Positions 18,930 to 27,336 of a stretch of 64,000 nt of DNA are shown here, one piece after another. The position numbers and the translations under genes were made by a program. Numbering within the stretch: the stretch's first letter is position 1; every line of letters starts with the position of its first letter. Location: positions 1 to 64,000 of the forward strand of contig NZ_JAKZAM010000021.1 in NCBI RefSeq assembly GCF_022538055.1, given 5' to 3'. Below the pieces are notes generated by a model. That model searched no databases, was not told the DNA's origin, and saw nothing but the letters and a program-made list of their open reading frames with translations. The DNA is from Cognataquiflexum nitidum. Its GTDB lineage: Bacteria; Bacteroidota; Bacteroidia; Cytophagales; Cyclobacteriaceae.

Positions 18930-19391
18930 TTAAGGTGCTTTGAAAAGTTTTACATCCACTGCACTCAACCCTTTCGGAGATTTCTCAGTTTCAAAAATAA
19001 CTTTGTCATTTTCCTGAATAGGATCTATGCATTTGTTGATATGTACGAAAATACTGTCTTGGGAAACTTCATCCTTAATGAAGCCATAACCTTTAGAAGC
19101 ATTGAAAAACGTTACCTTTCCTTTTCTAAGGTTTTCGCCTGGAAGCGGCTCAGCATGCTTTGAAACACCGATTTCAATTGTGTCAGCATCAAAAACTCTT
19201 TTCTTTGATGGATCTGGAGGGGTAGAAGTAATGTTTCCAAATTCATCCACGTAAGCAATCATATTTTCGAAATCCGTAACTTTGGCAGTATTGGACTTTC
19301 TGTCATCTTTCTTTTGCTGCTTCTCCTGTTTTTTCTTCTGTCTTAATTTTTCTTTTTCCTTCTTGTCGAAGGTATCTCTTGATTTTGCCAT
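18930..19391 (-). CDS. Cold-shock-domain protein with charged N-terminal extension
   Basis: 153 residues from the ATG at 19391; the TTG three codons upstream is a weaker start. The first ~35 residues are Lys/Glu-rich (KKEKEKLRQKKKQEKQQKK). The C-terminal cold-shock domain begins at GKVTFFNASKGYGFI (RNP1, KGYGFI) and continues with SIFVHI (RNP2). It differs from the short Csp proteins by its ~85-residue N-terminal region, which may dimerise or contact RNA or ribosomes. Binds single-stranded RNA or DNA by family. Followed by the 161-residue gene. Confidence 0.87.
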   Translation of the reverse strand: MAKSRDTFDKKEKEKLRQKKKQEKQQKKDDRKSNTAKVTDFENMIAYVDEFGNITSTPPDPSKKRVFDADTIEIGVSKHAEPLPGENLRKGKVTFFNASKGYGFIKDEVSQDSIFVHINKCIDPIQENDKVIFETEKSPKGLSAVDVKLFKAP

Positions 19392-19830
19392 ATGGTACAA
19401 AAATCCGGGAATTTTTGGGTATTTCCTATTTTATGGAAAAAGTATTTTAACAATTATTAACTCTCAATGAACTAGAGGCATATAAAGTGATCAGGATCAT
19501 ACTTATGATTTTTTTTTCGAGGATATGTATTTCAATAAACTTCTAATTGTTTGATATTCAAAACCAAACAACCTAAATAGGAATAACCTTATGACAAAGT
19601 TTATTCGTCGGGAAAGTCCAAATAAAAAGCTTACTATTCTACACCCTCAACAGCCATTAATTCATTTGATTTTTTTCCAGATAAAATTTCTACTTCTCTT
19701 TCTCAGAAATACTTAGATTGAGGATTATTTTCCGGGTAAATTTTGTTCGAAAAAATGAAAGAGAGAGTTTCCAAGGCAGAACCTATCAGATAATTCTGTC
19801 GGTTTAAAATTCCAATTCCAACCCATAACG
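19392..19830. other. Intergenic region between divergent genes, no gene seen
   Basis: About 440 AT-rich bases separating the cold-shock gene (minus) and xdhC (plus). They must hold both promoters. I cannot pick a credible -33/-7 pair by eye, and no ORF or hairpin stands out. Confidence 0.5.
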
Positions 19831-20949
19831 ATGAAAGACCTTCAACAAATCATTCAAGCATATCAAAATTGCAAGATCAGAAAGCAAAAAGCAGCCTTGG
19901 CAACAGTCGTAAAAGTCGATGGATCTGCCTACAGACGACCTGGCGCAAGAATGCTTGTTACTGAAGATGGAGAATTGACCGGAGCTATCAGTGGAGGTTG
20001 CCTTGAAGGTGATGCACTCAGAAAAGCCCAAACGGTCATTTTTCAACAAAGATCAATGCTTGTGACCTATGATACCACAGATGAAGATGACCAAAAATTC
20101 GGTGTTGGTTTGGGATGTAACGGTATCATTCAAGTACTGATCGAGCCTCTTGATTTTGAGGATGAATCCAATCCTGCCGAATTGTTGAAAGTGGCACTGA
20201 GTGACCGGCTTCCAAATGTTTTGGTTACTGCTTTTTCTTTGAAAAATACCCGTGGAGAGCAAATAGGCACCCGAGTGCTGTCTAAAGGTGGAAACACATT
20301 CGGTAAAATCGAAACATTAGATCCCGGATTGTCTGAGAAAATTCACCTTGAAATCAATACCAACGCTGAAAATCAAGTAAGCTCCATAAAGCAATATTCC
20401 GACCCGGAAGAAATCTGGGTGTTTTATGAAGCCATCATCCCTCCTATCCATATTCTTTTGTTTGGTGCTGGAAATGACACTATTCCTGTGGCCCAATTGG
20501 CTTCTTTGATGGGCTGGGAATTGACTTTGATTGACGGTAGAAAAAACCACGCGACAACGGAAAGATTTCCTACCGCTGCAAAGATCATCATCGAGCCGGC
20601 TGACAGGGCTGTTTCAGGTTTGAATCCTGATAAAAATACGGTTGCCTTACTGATGACCCATAATTTTGACTATGAGGCAGTGGTGCTGAAGGACCTGATG
20701 CTTCATGAACTTCCCTACATCGGGATTTTGGGGCCAAAAAAGAAAACCGACAAATTGATAGCACGGTTGGAATCAGAAGGAATCAAAGTTCCCACCGAAA
20801 ATATCTATGCTCCAATTGGTTTGGATATCGGGGCTGAAGGATCTGAGGAGATTGCATTATCGGCCTTGGCTGAAATCAAAGCCGTATTGGCTAAGAAAAA
20901 TCCGGATTTTCTTAAAAACAAACTTGGCCCCATCCATGAAGAAAGATGA
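19831..20949 (+). CDS. xdhC: XdhC-family molybdenum-cofactor maturation protein
   Basis: 372 residues. The N-terminal XdhC/CoxI domain has ALATVVKVDGSAYRRPGARML and ISGGCLEGD, and a Cys in GLGCNG near residue 98. The C-terminal Rossmann domain begins ILLFGAGNDTIPVAQLA near residue 208 and continues to the typical YIGILGPKKKTDKL. The family binds molybdenum cofactor, promotes sulfuration of its Mo centre by a cysteine desulfurase, and delivers it to xanthine-oxidase-type enzymes. Its stop overlaps the next gene's start (ATGA). The likely client is the IorAB-type enzyme 7 kb away. Confidence 0.9.
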   Translation: MKDLQQIIQAYQNCKIRKQKAALATVVKVDGSAYRRPGARMLVTEDGELTGAISGGCLEGDALRKAQTVIFQQRSMLVTYDTTDEDDQKFGVGLGCNGIIQVLIEPLDFEDESNPAELLKVALSDRLPNVLVTAFSLKNTRGEQIGTRVLSKGGNTFGKIETLDPGLSEKIHLEINTNAENQVSSIKQYSDPEEIWVFYEAIIPPIHILLFGAGNDTIPVAQLASLMGWELTLIDGRKNHATTERFPTAAKIIIEPADRAVSGLNPDKNTVALLMTHNFDYEAVVLKDLMLHELPYIGILGPKKKTDKLIARLESEGIKVPTENIYAPIGLDIGAEGSEEIALSALAEIKAVLAKKNPDFLKNKLGPIHEER

Positions 20950-21545
20950 AAAAGGAAATTAGAACCGGTGTCATCATCCTTGCTGCAGGCAGTTCTTCCC
21001 GATTGGGACAACCCAAACAATTGCTTGAATTCAAGGGAAAAACCCTTCTTGAAATTGCGGTCGAGGCTGCACAAAATTCACAAGCCCAATCCTGCGTATT
21101 GGTGTTGGGTGCAAATGCGGATTTAATTGTTGAAAAAATCGACCATACCAAAGTAGATCGAGTCGTCAACGAAAATTGGGAAAATGGGATGACCTCTTCC
21201 ATGCAAAAAGGCCTGAATTATCTGATGGAAAATTCAGATCCTGACCAGGTAATCCTGATGCTTTCGGATCAGCCTTTTGTAGATTCAAAAATTCTTAACT
21301 CATTGATTAAAAATAAATTAAATACACATAGTGAAATCATTGCTTGCAGTTATAAGGAGACAATGGGTGTTCCGGTATTGTTTACCAAAAAGTATTTTCC
21401 GGAACTACTTTCCCTAACGGGGAATGAAGGTGCTAAAAAATTGGTAATGGCCCACCAAGATGATTTATACGCCATTGATTTTCCAAAAGGAGCCATTGAC
21501 ATCGACACCGGGGAAGATTATCTCAAGCTCAAAAATGATAGCTAG
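20946..21545 (+). CDS. mocA: MocA-like molybdenum-cofactor cytidylyltransferase / NTP-transferase
   Basis: 199 residues, overlapping xdhC by 4 bp. The nucleotide-binding N-terminus IILAAGSSSRLGQPKQLLEF (residues ~10-29) has the GxGxRxG-like loop and the Lys of MobA/MocA enzymes. LMLSDQPFVD near residue 105 is the metal-binding strand, and DIDTGEDYLKLK ends the protein. MocA converts Mo-molybdopterin to the cytosine dinucleotide form used by many bacterial hydroxylases. The symbol is by family and context. It converges on the cysteine desulfurase gene. Confidence 0.85.
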   Translation: MKKEIRTGVIILAAGSSSRLGQPKQLLEFKGKTLLEIAVEAAQNSQAQSCVLVLGANADLIVEKIDHTKVDRVVNENWENGMTSSMQKGLNYLMENSDPDQVILMLSDQPFVDSKILNSLIKNKLNTHSEIIACSYKETMGVPVLFTKKYFPELLSLTGNEGAKKLVMAHQDDLYAIDFPKGAIDIDTGEDYLKLKNDS

Positions 21546-22687
21546 GATTTTCTCAAAGTTTCCACCACTTTTTTGATATAGTCTGCCGCAAAAATAATCT
21601 CTGACTCTGACGTATTTAAACCCAAACTGAAGCGGATTGATGCCCTTCCCAAATCAGGGTCAATTCCCATCGCCGCCAAAACGTGGGATGGTTTTGGTGA
21701 AATACTCGTACATGCAGAACCTGAACTTACGGCAACTTCTTTGTTTACCCTTTGAAGAAGCTCCACTCCTTCTACCCCACCAAAGGAAATATTGGAAACA
21801 TGAGACAACCTGTTTTGAAGATTCCCATTCTTCCTTGTTCCTTCTATTTCTAAAAGCTTGCTTTCTAATAGATTTCGAAGGTTTTCTAAACGACTTGCTT
21901 CTACAATTTGATTTTTTGACCGAAGTTCAGCTGCTTTTCCAAACCCTACAATTCCGGGTACATTGAGCGTTCCGCTTCGGAATCCCTTTTCGTGTCCTCC
22001 CCCATCGATCAATGCCAAAGGCTTTGGAAGTGGATGATTGTGCCTGATATACAATGCTCCGACGCCTTTTGGTCCATACATCTTGTGAGCAGAAATGGCC
22101 ATTAAATGAATTCCTTTGATGTCCAAAGGAATTTTTCCTGCCGCCTGTACTGCATCCGTAAAGAGGATAATATTTCGTTCTTCAGCAATTTGCTTTATTT
22201 TATCCATTTGATGGATAAGCCCGGTTTCATTGTTGGCCCACATCAAGGCAATCATTTTGGTATGTGGCAATATGCTTGATTTCAGTTCCTCAAGATCAAT
22301 CTCACCAAATTGATTAACAGGTAGATAAGTAACTTCTGCTCCTTTGGATTGAAGGTGATCCAAAGTATCCAATACTGCTTTGTGCTCGGTTTTGCAGCTG
22401 ATGTAATGTTGCTTTTCTCCGCTATAATGTTCAAAAATCCCTTTAATGGCCAAATTGATGGCTTCCGTAGCACCTGAGGTAAAAATGATTTCTTTTGGTT
22501 TTGCTCCTATCAGGTTGGCGACTTGTTCCCGGGCGGTCTCGACAGCATCCTCGGCCATCCAACCATATGGATGGATTTTGCTTGCTGAATTGCCGAAGTG
22601 CTGCCCAAACCATGGCAACATCGCTTCGATTACCTCAGGCGTACAGGGTGTAGTGGCATTGTAATCCAAATAAATCGGGTATTTCAT
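21542..22687 (-). CDS. Cysteine desulfurase (NifS/IscS-like, class V aminotransferase fold)
   Basis: 381 residues from MKYPIYLDYNATTPCTP at 22687; an upstream extension has no family support. Features: PLP Lys in SAHKMYGPKGVGALY near residue 200, His in TEHKAVL near 100, and the catalytic Cys loop SSGSACTSISPKPSHVL near 325. The enzyme takes sulfur from cysteine for Fe-S clusters or, next to xdhC and mocA, for sulfuration of the Mo cofactor. It converges on mocA, and the two genes share the palindrome CTAG, so both stop codons overlap. Confidence 0.88.
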   Translation of the reverse strand: MKYPIYLDYNATTPCTPEVIEAMLPWFGQHFGNSASKIHPYGWMAEDAVETAREQVANLIGAKPKEIIFTSGATEAINLAIKGIFEHYSGEKQHYISCKTEHKAVLDTLDHLQSKGAEVTYLPVNQFGEIDLEELKSSILPHTKMIALMWANNETGLIHQMDKIKQIAEERNIILFTDAVQAAGKIPLDIKGIHLMAISAHKMYGPKGVGALYIRHNHPLPKPLALIDGGGHEKGFRSGTLNVPGIVGFGKAAELRSKNQIVEASRLENLRNLLESKLLEIEGTRKNGNLQNRLSHVSNISFGGVEGVELLQRVNKEVAVSSGSACTSISPKPSHVLAAMGIDPDLGRASIRFSLGLNTSESEIIFAADYIKKVVETLRKS

Positions 22688-22766
22688 CGAATTGCAAAGT
22701 AAATTCCAATGTAAAACCTTTAGCAAAACCAAACCTAATAAATGGTTAAAATAATTAATTTTGGAG

Positions 22767-23123
22767 ATGCAAGAAACCTGGAAATTTTCCCTAAACCCAC
22801 AAGATCAACCAAAAAATCCTGAAATCCTGCTAGAAGAAGTTTTGGAAGCAAATGAAAGAGATTTAGGAATTTTTCTTTCCTATTACTTCAAAAAAGAAGG
22901 GGCTGTAGCAGAAAAGGTGAAGTTGAAAGGAGAAATTGAATTTATAAGCGATTTGAAAGGTAAGTTGATGTTAGGTTTTGATTTGGTCCATTTCAATGCC
23001 TGCCTCAATATCCATGAACAAAAGCGGGATGAAATGCCGATTCAATTTGAATTTGACCCATTATTTCAGAACCTAACTTTGACCGGACCTTATTGGCCGG
23101 AAAGGGAAATGGATGAGATATAA
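22767..23123 (+). CDS. Uncharacterised 118-residue protein
   Basis: ATG at 22767 preferred over a TTG two codons earlier. No signal peptide. A central helix (DLGIFLSYYFKKEGAVAE) is followed by beta strands, ending TLTGPYWPEREMDEI. Family not recognised. It is divergent from the cysteine desulfurase gene. A TAATTTTG string (Bacteroidota -7-like) overlaps the start region at 22756-22763. The last 192 bases of this gene recur at 24875-25066, showing that its 3' end took part in a rearrangement. Confidence 0.7.
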   Translation: MQETWKFSLNPQDQPKNPEILLEEVLEANERDLGIFLSYYFKKEGAVAEKVKLKGEIEFISDLKGKLMLGFDLVHFNACLNIHEQKRDEMPIQFEFDPLFQNLTLTGPYWPEREMDEI

Positions 23124-23253
23124 GGGAGAAGCTTATGAAGTAGATGAGCTATCATAATCTTATTGATAATTTCCGGTATCTCTAAGTAATTAAATGCAGT
23201 TTGTAAAAAAAGTAATGTAAGGATTACAAGTAAAGGTATACATTGGAACCAAA

Positions 23254-23553
23254 TTATTCTTTTATTGGCTCCTGACTTATATGAATCACATTTAGGATGT
23301 CGATAGAATTTTCAATGATTTCATATACGATTCTATAACTCCACCTAAAAAATCTTCTGATATTTCCAGTATTATTGGGATAAAATTCATCCAATTGGTA
23401 TTTTTCTGGATGGAGATTTAGTTGCTTTGAGGCTTCAATTATTTCAGTTTTGACCCTAATAGCTGCATTTGGAGAGTCTTCTTTGATCTTGTTAAAATGA
23501 GCTTTCAGGGACAATTTTGCCCTTTCTGACCAAACAACTTTTTTTAGTACCAT
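23254..23553 (-). CDS. ParE/RelE-superfamily toxin
   Basis: 99 residues from the ATG at 23553; a TTG four codons upstream would overlap the antitoxin. Typical fold: VVWSERAKLSLKAHFNKI (helix 1), PEKYQLDEFYPNN, then the basic core NIRRFFRWSYRIVYEI and a final ILNVIHISQEP strand. This profile fits ParE-like gyrase inhibitors or RelE-like mRNA interferases, and sequence alone does not tell which. It follows the antitoxin gene by 5 bp and looks intact. Confidence 0.85.
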   Translation of the reverse strand: MVLKKVVWSERAKLSLKAHFNKIKEDSPNAAIRVKTEIIEASKQLNLHPEKYQLDEFYPNNTGNIRRFFRWSYRIVYEIIENSIDILNVIHISQEPIKE

Positions 23554-23558
23554 CAATC

Positions 23559-23783
23559 TTACCAATTTTCAGATTCTTTTTCCAATTCCTCCAATGAAGA
23601 AGATTTTCCATCTTTTATTTGTTGTCTGCCTTCATCAATAGCATCAATGTAATCTTGTAAAGGCATAGATGGAAAAGGTGGCTTAGAACCTTTTAATAAA
23701 ATGTACAAAGCATTTAATTTATCACTGTCTGTGAATGAATCAATGGTTTGGTGAAGTTTTAATTGCAATTCTGCCAGACTCAT
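23559..23783 (-). CDS. Antitoxin of ParE/RelE-type module
   Basis: 74 residues. An N-terminal helix (LAELQLKLHQTIDSF) is followed by a variable linker and a C-terminal toxin-embracing helix, YIDAIDEGRQQIKDGKSSSLEELEKESENW. The final DEGRxQIxxGxxxSxEELxKESExW pattern is common in Bacteroidota addiction-module antitoxins. Upstream of and co-oriented with its toxin. Confidence 0.82.
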   Translation of the reverse strand: MSLAELQLKLHQTIDSFTDSDKLNALYILLKGSKPPFPSMPLQDYIDAIDEGRQQIKDGKSSSLEELEKESENW

Positions 23784-23904
23784 ATTGTTTTTTTGTTTTT
23801 CTAAATATAAAGATTAATACGTCTAAGTAGTTCAATTTTTGTTAATCAATTAAGCTAAGAATGAAACTGTTTTTTCTGTTCTTTAAAATATTTACCTTTT
23901 AATA

Positions 23905-24549
23905 ATGTATAACCCTATGAAGCATGAACCACACAATATCATTTCAGGAAAGAGCCAAGTTAGGTATGGAGCAACTATCCAAGCAGTCTCCAGTTACCTT
24001 GGAGATGGCTCACATTCAAGTTCAAAAATTGAAATCCCAAAGCAAGTCAGAGAACAAGAAGAGGAAAAATTAAAAATACATATTTTTGAAAAAAGCCTTT
24101 GGATCACTGAAATTGATTTTTCGCAGTTCGTAAGCCAAGGTGCAGAGCAAAGAGTTTTTTTGTAAGATTCGGAATTCGTTTTTAAACTGAATGATGGGAT
24201 ATATTTCAATTCTTGGAAAGACTACTTTTTAAATTTATTGCTTCATAATTTTTTCTTTCCCGACACCGCCTACGATTTAATTGGTTTTACTGAAGAAAAC
24301 CAAAAACTTTATGGTGTTGTGCGTCAAGCTTACGTATCTATCACCGAAAATACAGATTTGGAAAAAGTTAAGATTTTTATGGGATCAAATGGTTTTGTTT
24401 GTTCCCGCAATAATGACTATTTCAATCTTGAATTAGGAATCATTTTGGAAGATTTACATGATGAAAATGTGTTGACCAGAAATGGTATCCTTTACTTCAT
24501 AGATACTGTTTTCTATTTAACCGAAGATTTTTGGGTGAAAGATGAATGA
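23905..24549 (+). pseudogene. Polyvalent-type protein kinase-like gene interrupted by an in-frame TAA
   Basis: One continuous frame of 215 codons is broken only by TAA at 24163-24165. Upstream: SQVRYGATIQAVSSYL ... FVSQGAEQRVFL. Downstream in the same frame: FVFKLNDGIYFNSW, then LLLHNFFFPDTAYDLIGF, then the catalytic-loop-like ILEDLHDENVLT and FIDTVFYL. This matches the Kinase-PolyVal type found in phage and conjugative-element polyvalent proteins (VFK lysine, LHDEN loop, ID metal site). The stop removes all kinase motifs unless it is read through. The last 30 bases of its conserved tail recur at 27680. Family assignment is from memory of the motif order. Confidence 0.65.
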
Positions 24550-24629
24550 ACAAGGTACATGGTCCAGTAGCTGTTCAAAATTCTTAATTCCTTTTTAATC
24601 AAATCATTAGAAGAGAAAAAATAAAAAAA

Positions 24630-24774
24630 GCCCCTTTGAGCGTAGTCAAACGATGGATGCTAGGACTCGGTGTAATTTGCAATTACACCCATTTATCTTT
24701 ACCAATTTGTAATTGGACTATCCACCAAACCTTCAAACGAAAGATAGTTCCAGATCAATTGAATTACAAATTCT
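24630..24774. repeat. Dispersed hairpin-rich repeat, copy A
   Basis: Begins with a C-rich head, TAGTCAAACG and, 11 bases later, GGACT. It then has three short hairpins: GGTGTAATT/AATTACACC around TGC (24669-24689), CCAATT/AATTGG around TGT (24702-24716), and GAATT/AATTC around ACA (24761-24773). Closest relative is copy B at 26705. Confidence 0.7.
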
Positions 24775-24839
24775 AAAATATATGAAGGCGTAATTGCAAA
24801 TTCACGCCAAGCGGTTACGCTATTTATACCCAGATAGAA

Positions 24840-24874
24840 AAAAAAACCACCGTGAATAAGATTCGAACGGTGGG
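24840..24874 (-). terminator. Orphan terminator-like hairpin
   Basis: A-run followed by CCACCG ... CGGTGG, giving a hairpin and U-run on the minus strand. It resembles the terminator after iorB at 27786-27830 (shared CCACC ... AACGGTGG arms), yet no minus-strand gene ends here. It abuts the duplicated gene fragment and was probably moved with it. Confidence 0.5.
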
Positions 24875-25066
24875 GAAATTGAATTTATTAACGATTTGAA
24901 AGGTAAGTTGATGTTAGATTTTGATTTGGTCCATTTCAATGCCTACCTCAATATCCATGAACAAAAACGGGATAAAATGGACGTTCAATTTGAATTTGAT
25001 CCATTATTCCAAAACCTTACTTTGACCGGACCTTATTGGCCTGAAAGAGAGATGGATGAGATTTAA
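24875..25066 (+). pseudogene. 192-bp duplicate of the 3' half of the 118-residue gene
   Basis: Matches 22932-23123 over the same 192 bases without indels. It encodes EIEFINDLKGKLMLDFDLVH and ends TLTGPYWPEREMDEI plus a stop. There is no start codon or N-terminal half, so it cannot be an independent gene. Confidence 0.85.
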
Positions 25067-25144
25067 GTATTAGTTCCAATAATGAGGAATCTTTCAAGTT
25101 TTAATTCAGATTACGTGAATATTTTTTTGACTTCTGCCAAAATA

Positions 25145-25438
25145 TCAATAATGTTTTGGTTCTTGTTTTACGTGTCTTACTCTCAAAATTCTGATATGCT
25201 TGTCCGTGATAAGGTAAGCAATTCTTAGGCTGTTACTTTCAAAAGACCTAAAATTACCATCATTATCGATCTTGAATTTATCAGGAGAAAATTTTTTTGG
25301 GTTGGATGGTAAGGTGTCAAGGATTCTAAAGATTTCATCAAATACGTTTTCAGCAGCTTGAATAGAATCCTTCTTAATGTGATCAATTTGTTTTTTAAAG
25401 GAGTTTCGGGCTTTAGTATCCCATATTATTTCAGCCAT
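25145..25438 (-). CDS. ParE/RelE-superfamily toxin
   Basis: 97 residues. It starts MAEIIWDTKARNSFKKQIDHIKKDS and ends LRVRHVKQEP. The core DGNFRSFESNSLRIAYLITDKHIRILRVRH is the usual beta-sheet of the family, with basic residues in the last strands. It overlaps its antitoxin gene by 13 bp. No lesion is visible. It is only distantly similar to the toxin at 23254, so the two pairs are not a recent duplication. Confidence 0.83.
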   Translation of the reverse strand: MAEIIWDTKARNSFKKQIDHIKKDSIQAAENVFDEIFRILDTLPSNPKKFSPDKFKIDNDGNFRSFESNSLRIAYLITDKHIRILRVRHVKQEPKHY

Positions 25439-25647
25439 GATTTTGACTCCTTTTTAACATCTTCATGAGTTACAAATTCTCCTGAATCTATTCGACTATT
25501 GGCCTCTTCTAATTCACGGTTATATTGATCAATACTTATCCGATAATGTGAATCTTTCCATTTAGTGAGTTCATTGATTAGATTTTGATCCTGGATATTT
25601 GCCAACCACTCAAGTAATTCCAGTTTTTGTAATTGCGAGTTGCTCAT
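25426..25647 (-). CDS. Antitoxin of ParE/RelE-type module
   Basis: 73 residues. An N-terminal helix (SQLQKLELLEWLANIQD) precedes a C-terminal segment, QYNRELEEANSRIDSGEFVTHEDVKKESKSW. This follows the same ExxxRIDxGxxxxxEDVxKExxxW pattern as the antitoxin at 23559 and binds the toxin in related systems. Translation is probably coupled to the toxin through the 13-bp overlap. Confidence 0.82.
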   Translation of the reverse strand: MSNSQLQKLELLEWLANIQDQNLINELTKWKDSHYRISIDQYNRELEEANSRIDSGEFVTHEDVKKESKSWLK

Positions 25648-25774
25648 TTCAATACTTTTTATTAAAAATAACGAATTTTATGTTTCATATAGTCCACCAC
25701 TTTGTAAAATATTTCCTTCATTGGAAATAATGAAGTCATAAGTTTAGATGGAGAAAACTATTACATCCCTCTAA

Positions 25775-25915
25775 TATGGTCATTAAAATGTCCGAAGTTG
25801 GAGTGATTGGGATTTGTAAGTCCAACCCTTTTATATTTCAATTCGCAATTGGACGAGCCAAACAATCGTTAAATCGGATATGGTTTTGCATAAAATCAAA
25901 TACAAATTTAAAAAT
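25775..25915. repeat. Dispersed hairpin-rich repeat, copy C (diverged)
   Basis: Contains GTTGGA ... TCCAAC arms around GGGATTTGTAAG, then CAATT/AATTG around CGC (25839-25851) and ATACAAATTT. The order and spacing follow copies A and B, but many positions differ. The surrounding 25648-26000 gap holds nothing else I can identify. Confidence 0.5.
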
Positions 25916-26000
25916 TACAGTAAATAGTAGTTACAAACTCGCTTAATACCAACGCCAAACTTCACCCAAGTTTGGTACCTATTTACGTCTATTTAAATAA

Positions 26001-26573
26001 TTACTTAATTTTCAACTGATTAACCCAAACATTTGGAACTCCCAAATAATAATCTCTTATTCTGTCCTCTACGTGATTTGCTTCCCAAACTGCTGCATAT
26101 TCTAAACCATCGCATTCTTCCCTTTTGGCTTTTGTTATTTCTCCTGTGTTCGGGTTATACAATCGGAACTCACTTGGAATTAGAGTGTCTTGGATAAATT
26201 TCATTGGTAAAATTTCTAATTCTTTCCGAATAGGTAGTTTCCCAACTTTTAGCCATTTTCCTTGGGTGATGACGTCATTATATACCACAACAATAAACAA
26301 AAGATTACATTTTTCTAAAATCGAAAAGTCTATAAGCTTATCTTCTGTCTTATAATCAAAAAATGCAATGCCTCTTCCATTTTGAAGAATCTGAGCATAA
26401 GAATAATATTGATTGTCAATATTGATTTCAAGGATTGAACCTGTTGTTATTCTTTGGTTTGCCATATTAATAATTTCCAAATTCTTTTTAGCCGCCTGCT
26501 GGGTTCGTTGTACCCTTTCTTTATTACTTGGATCTATCGATTTTTCTACTATTTCCTTCCTAGGCTTAGTCAC
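26001..26573 (-). CDS. Imm26-like orphan immunity protein
   Basis: 190 residues if the GTG at 26573 is used; an ATG at 26465 would give 154 residues. The longer form is preferred because the first 36 residues read as a plausible charged helix. Stop codons lie immediately upstream of the GTG. The core GSILEINIDNQYYSYAQIL, then IAFFDYKT and FIVVVYNDVITQGKWLKVGKL, is the pattern of the Imm26 immunity family that protects against polymorphic toxins. No toxin gene is adjacent, so it is an orphan, possibly defending against neighbours or a relic. Confidence in the family is moderate. Confidence 0.6.
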   Translation of the reverse strand: MTKPRKEIVEKSIDPSNKERVQRTQQAAKKNLEIINMANQRITTGSILEINIDNQYYSYAQILQNGRGIAFFDYKTEDKLIDFSILEKCNLLFIVVVYNDVITQGKWLKVGKLPIRKELEILPMKFIQDTLIPSEFRLYNPNTGEITKAKREECDGLEYAAVWEANHVEDRIRDYYLGVPNVWVNQLKIK

Positions 26574-26599
26574 TTATCAGCACCGCTGAAGTTCAAGTT

Positions 26600-26690
26600 G
26601 GCCCTGACTGAAATTTGAAACTTCACTCTAATATTCTTACCAATTTGAAATTGAAAATCAACCAAAACTACCATTAATCCCACCTAGGTT
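26600..26690. repeat. Dispersed hairpin-rich repeat, weak copy D
   Basis: ACTGAAATTTGAAACTTCA then ACCAATTTGAAATTG: the same order of two AATTTG-centred elements as copies A and B, but the stems are partly broken. Likely a decayed copy. Confidence 0.35.
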
Positions 26691-26704
26691 TTGTTTAGAG
26701 ATTG

Positions 26705-26850
26705 ATGCCCCCCTCGGGGTCTAGTCAAACGTCTTATACTAGAACTGGGTGGGATTTGTAATTCCACCCTTTAATCAATTCCAATTTGTAATTGGATTCA
26801 GGCAAACACCCAAACGAAATGTAATTCTTAGTAAAATGAATTACAAATTC
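26705..26850. repeat. Dispersed hairpin-rich repeat, copy B
   Basis: Head TAGTCAAACG, then GAACT. The first hairpin GGTGGGATT/AATTCCACC (26748-26768) has the same frame as copy A but different bases on both arms. The second hairpin CCAATT/AATTGG (26781-26795) and third GAATT/AATTC (26838-26850) are identical to copy A. Confidence 0.7.
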
Positions 26851-27057
26851 CAATAAGAAAAAAGGTTTGGATTCGTTGGCAAATTGCGGTTTACACCTTT
26901 CATTTAAACCAGGCGCGGAATGGACGATACCAAAATAAAAAAGCTCCCTATCTCATTTTTTTGTCTTTTCAGAACCAAAAGTCTTGATAGGCTCTCAAAT
27001 TATATTGCAAATGACTTTTTTAGACGCTTCCCTATATTTTCAATTTTTGAAAGAATT

Positions 27058-27336
27058 TTACTTATCACCATAATGGCCATAGGCTCCTAAAATAGTCACC
27101 ACGATTTTAGTCCCATCAATCAAATAAACGAGCCTGTGCTTTTTATCTATCCTTCTTGACCAAGTATTCTACTGAAAATGTTTGAGCCTTTCCGGTTTTC
27201 CTGTACCTTTTTCAGGATGTTCTTTTAATTCCTGAATTAAAGAGAAAAATTTCTTTAAAATCGCCTGATTACCTGTTTTTTTCAGCTTCTGAATATCCTC
27301 CAAAGCCTCAACTGTAAATTCTATCTCAAAAGTCAC
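27058..27336 (-). pseudogene. yoeB: YoeB-family toxin gene with premature TAG
   Basis: The frame starts at GTG 27336 and overlaps the antitoxin stop. It reads TFEIEFTVEALEDIQKLKK ... LKEHPEKGTGKPERLKHFQ, then TAG at 27169-27171, then in the same frame NTWSRRIDKKHRLVYLIDG ... LGAYGHYGD and TAA. The post-stop part carries the YoeB catalytic Arg, the RLVY strand and the terminal His-Tyr, so the truncated 55-residue product should be inactive as an mRNA interferase. A single base change would restore it. Family confidence is high. Confidence 0.8.

Noticed and set aside
24238..24549. Separate gene for the C-terminal part of the kinase-like frame
   Set aside because: It lacks a start context, and the conserved motif order continues from the upstream half across the TAA.
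24855..24876. ATTCGAACGGTGG resembling a tRNA T-loop and acceptor end
   Set aside because: There is no D-arm or anticodon arm around it; the hairpin with an A-run fits a terminator remnant.
24630..26850. Repeats and hairpins as a possible CRISPR array
   Set aside because: Copies are spaced by whole genes, have no regular spacers, and no cas gene is near.
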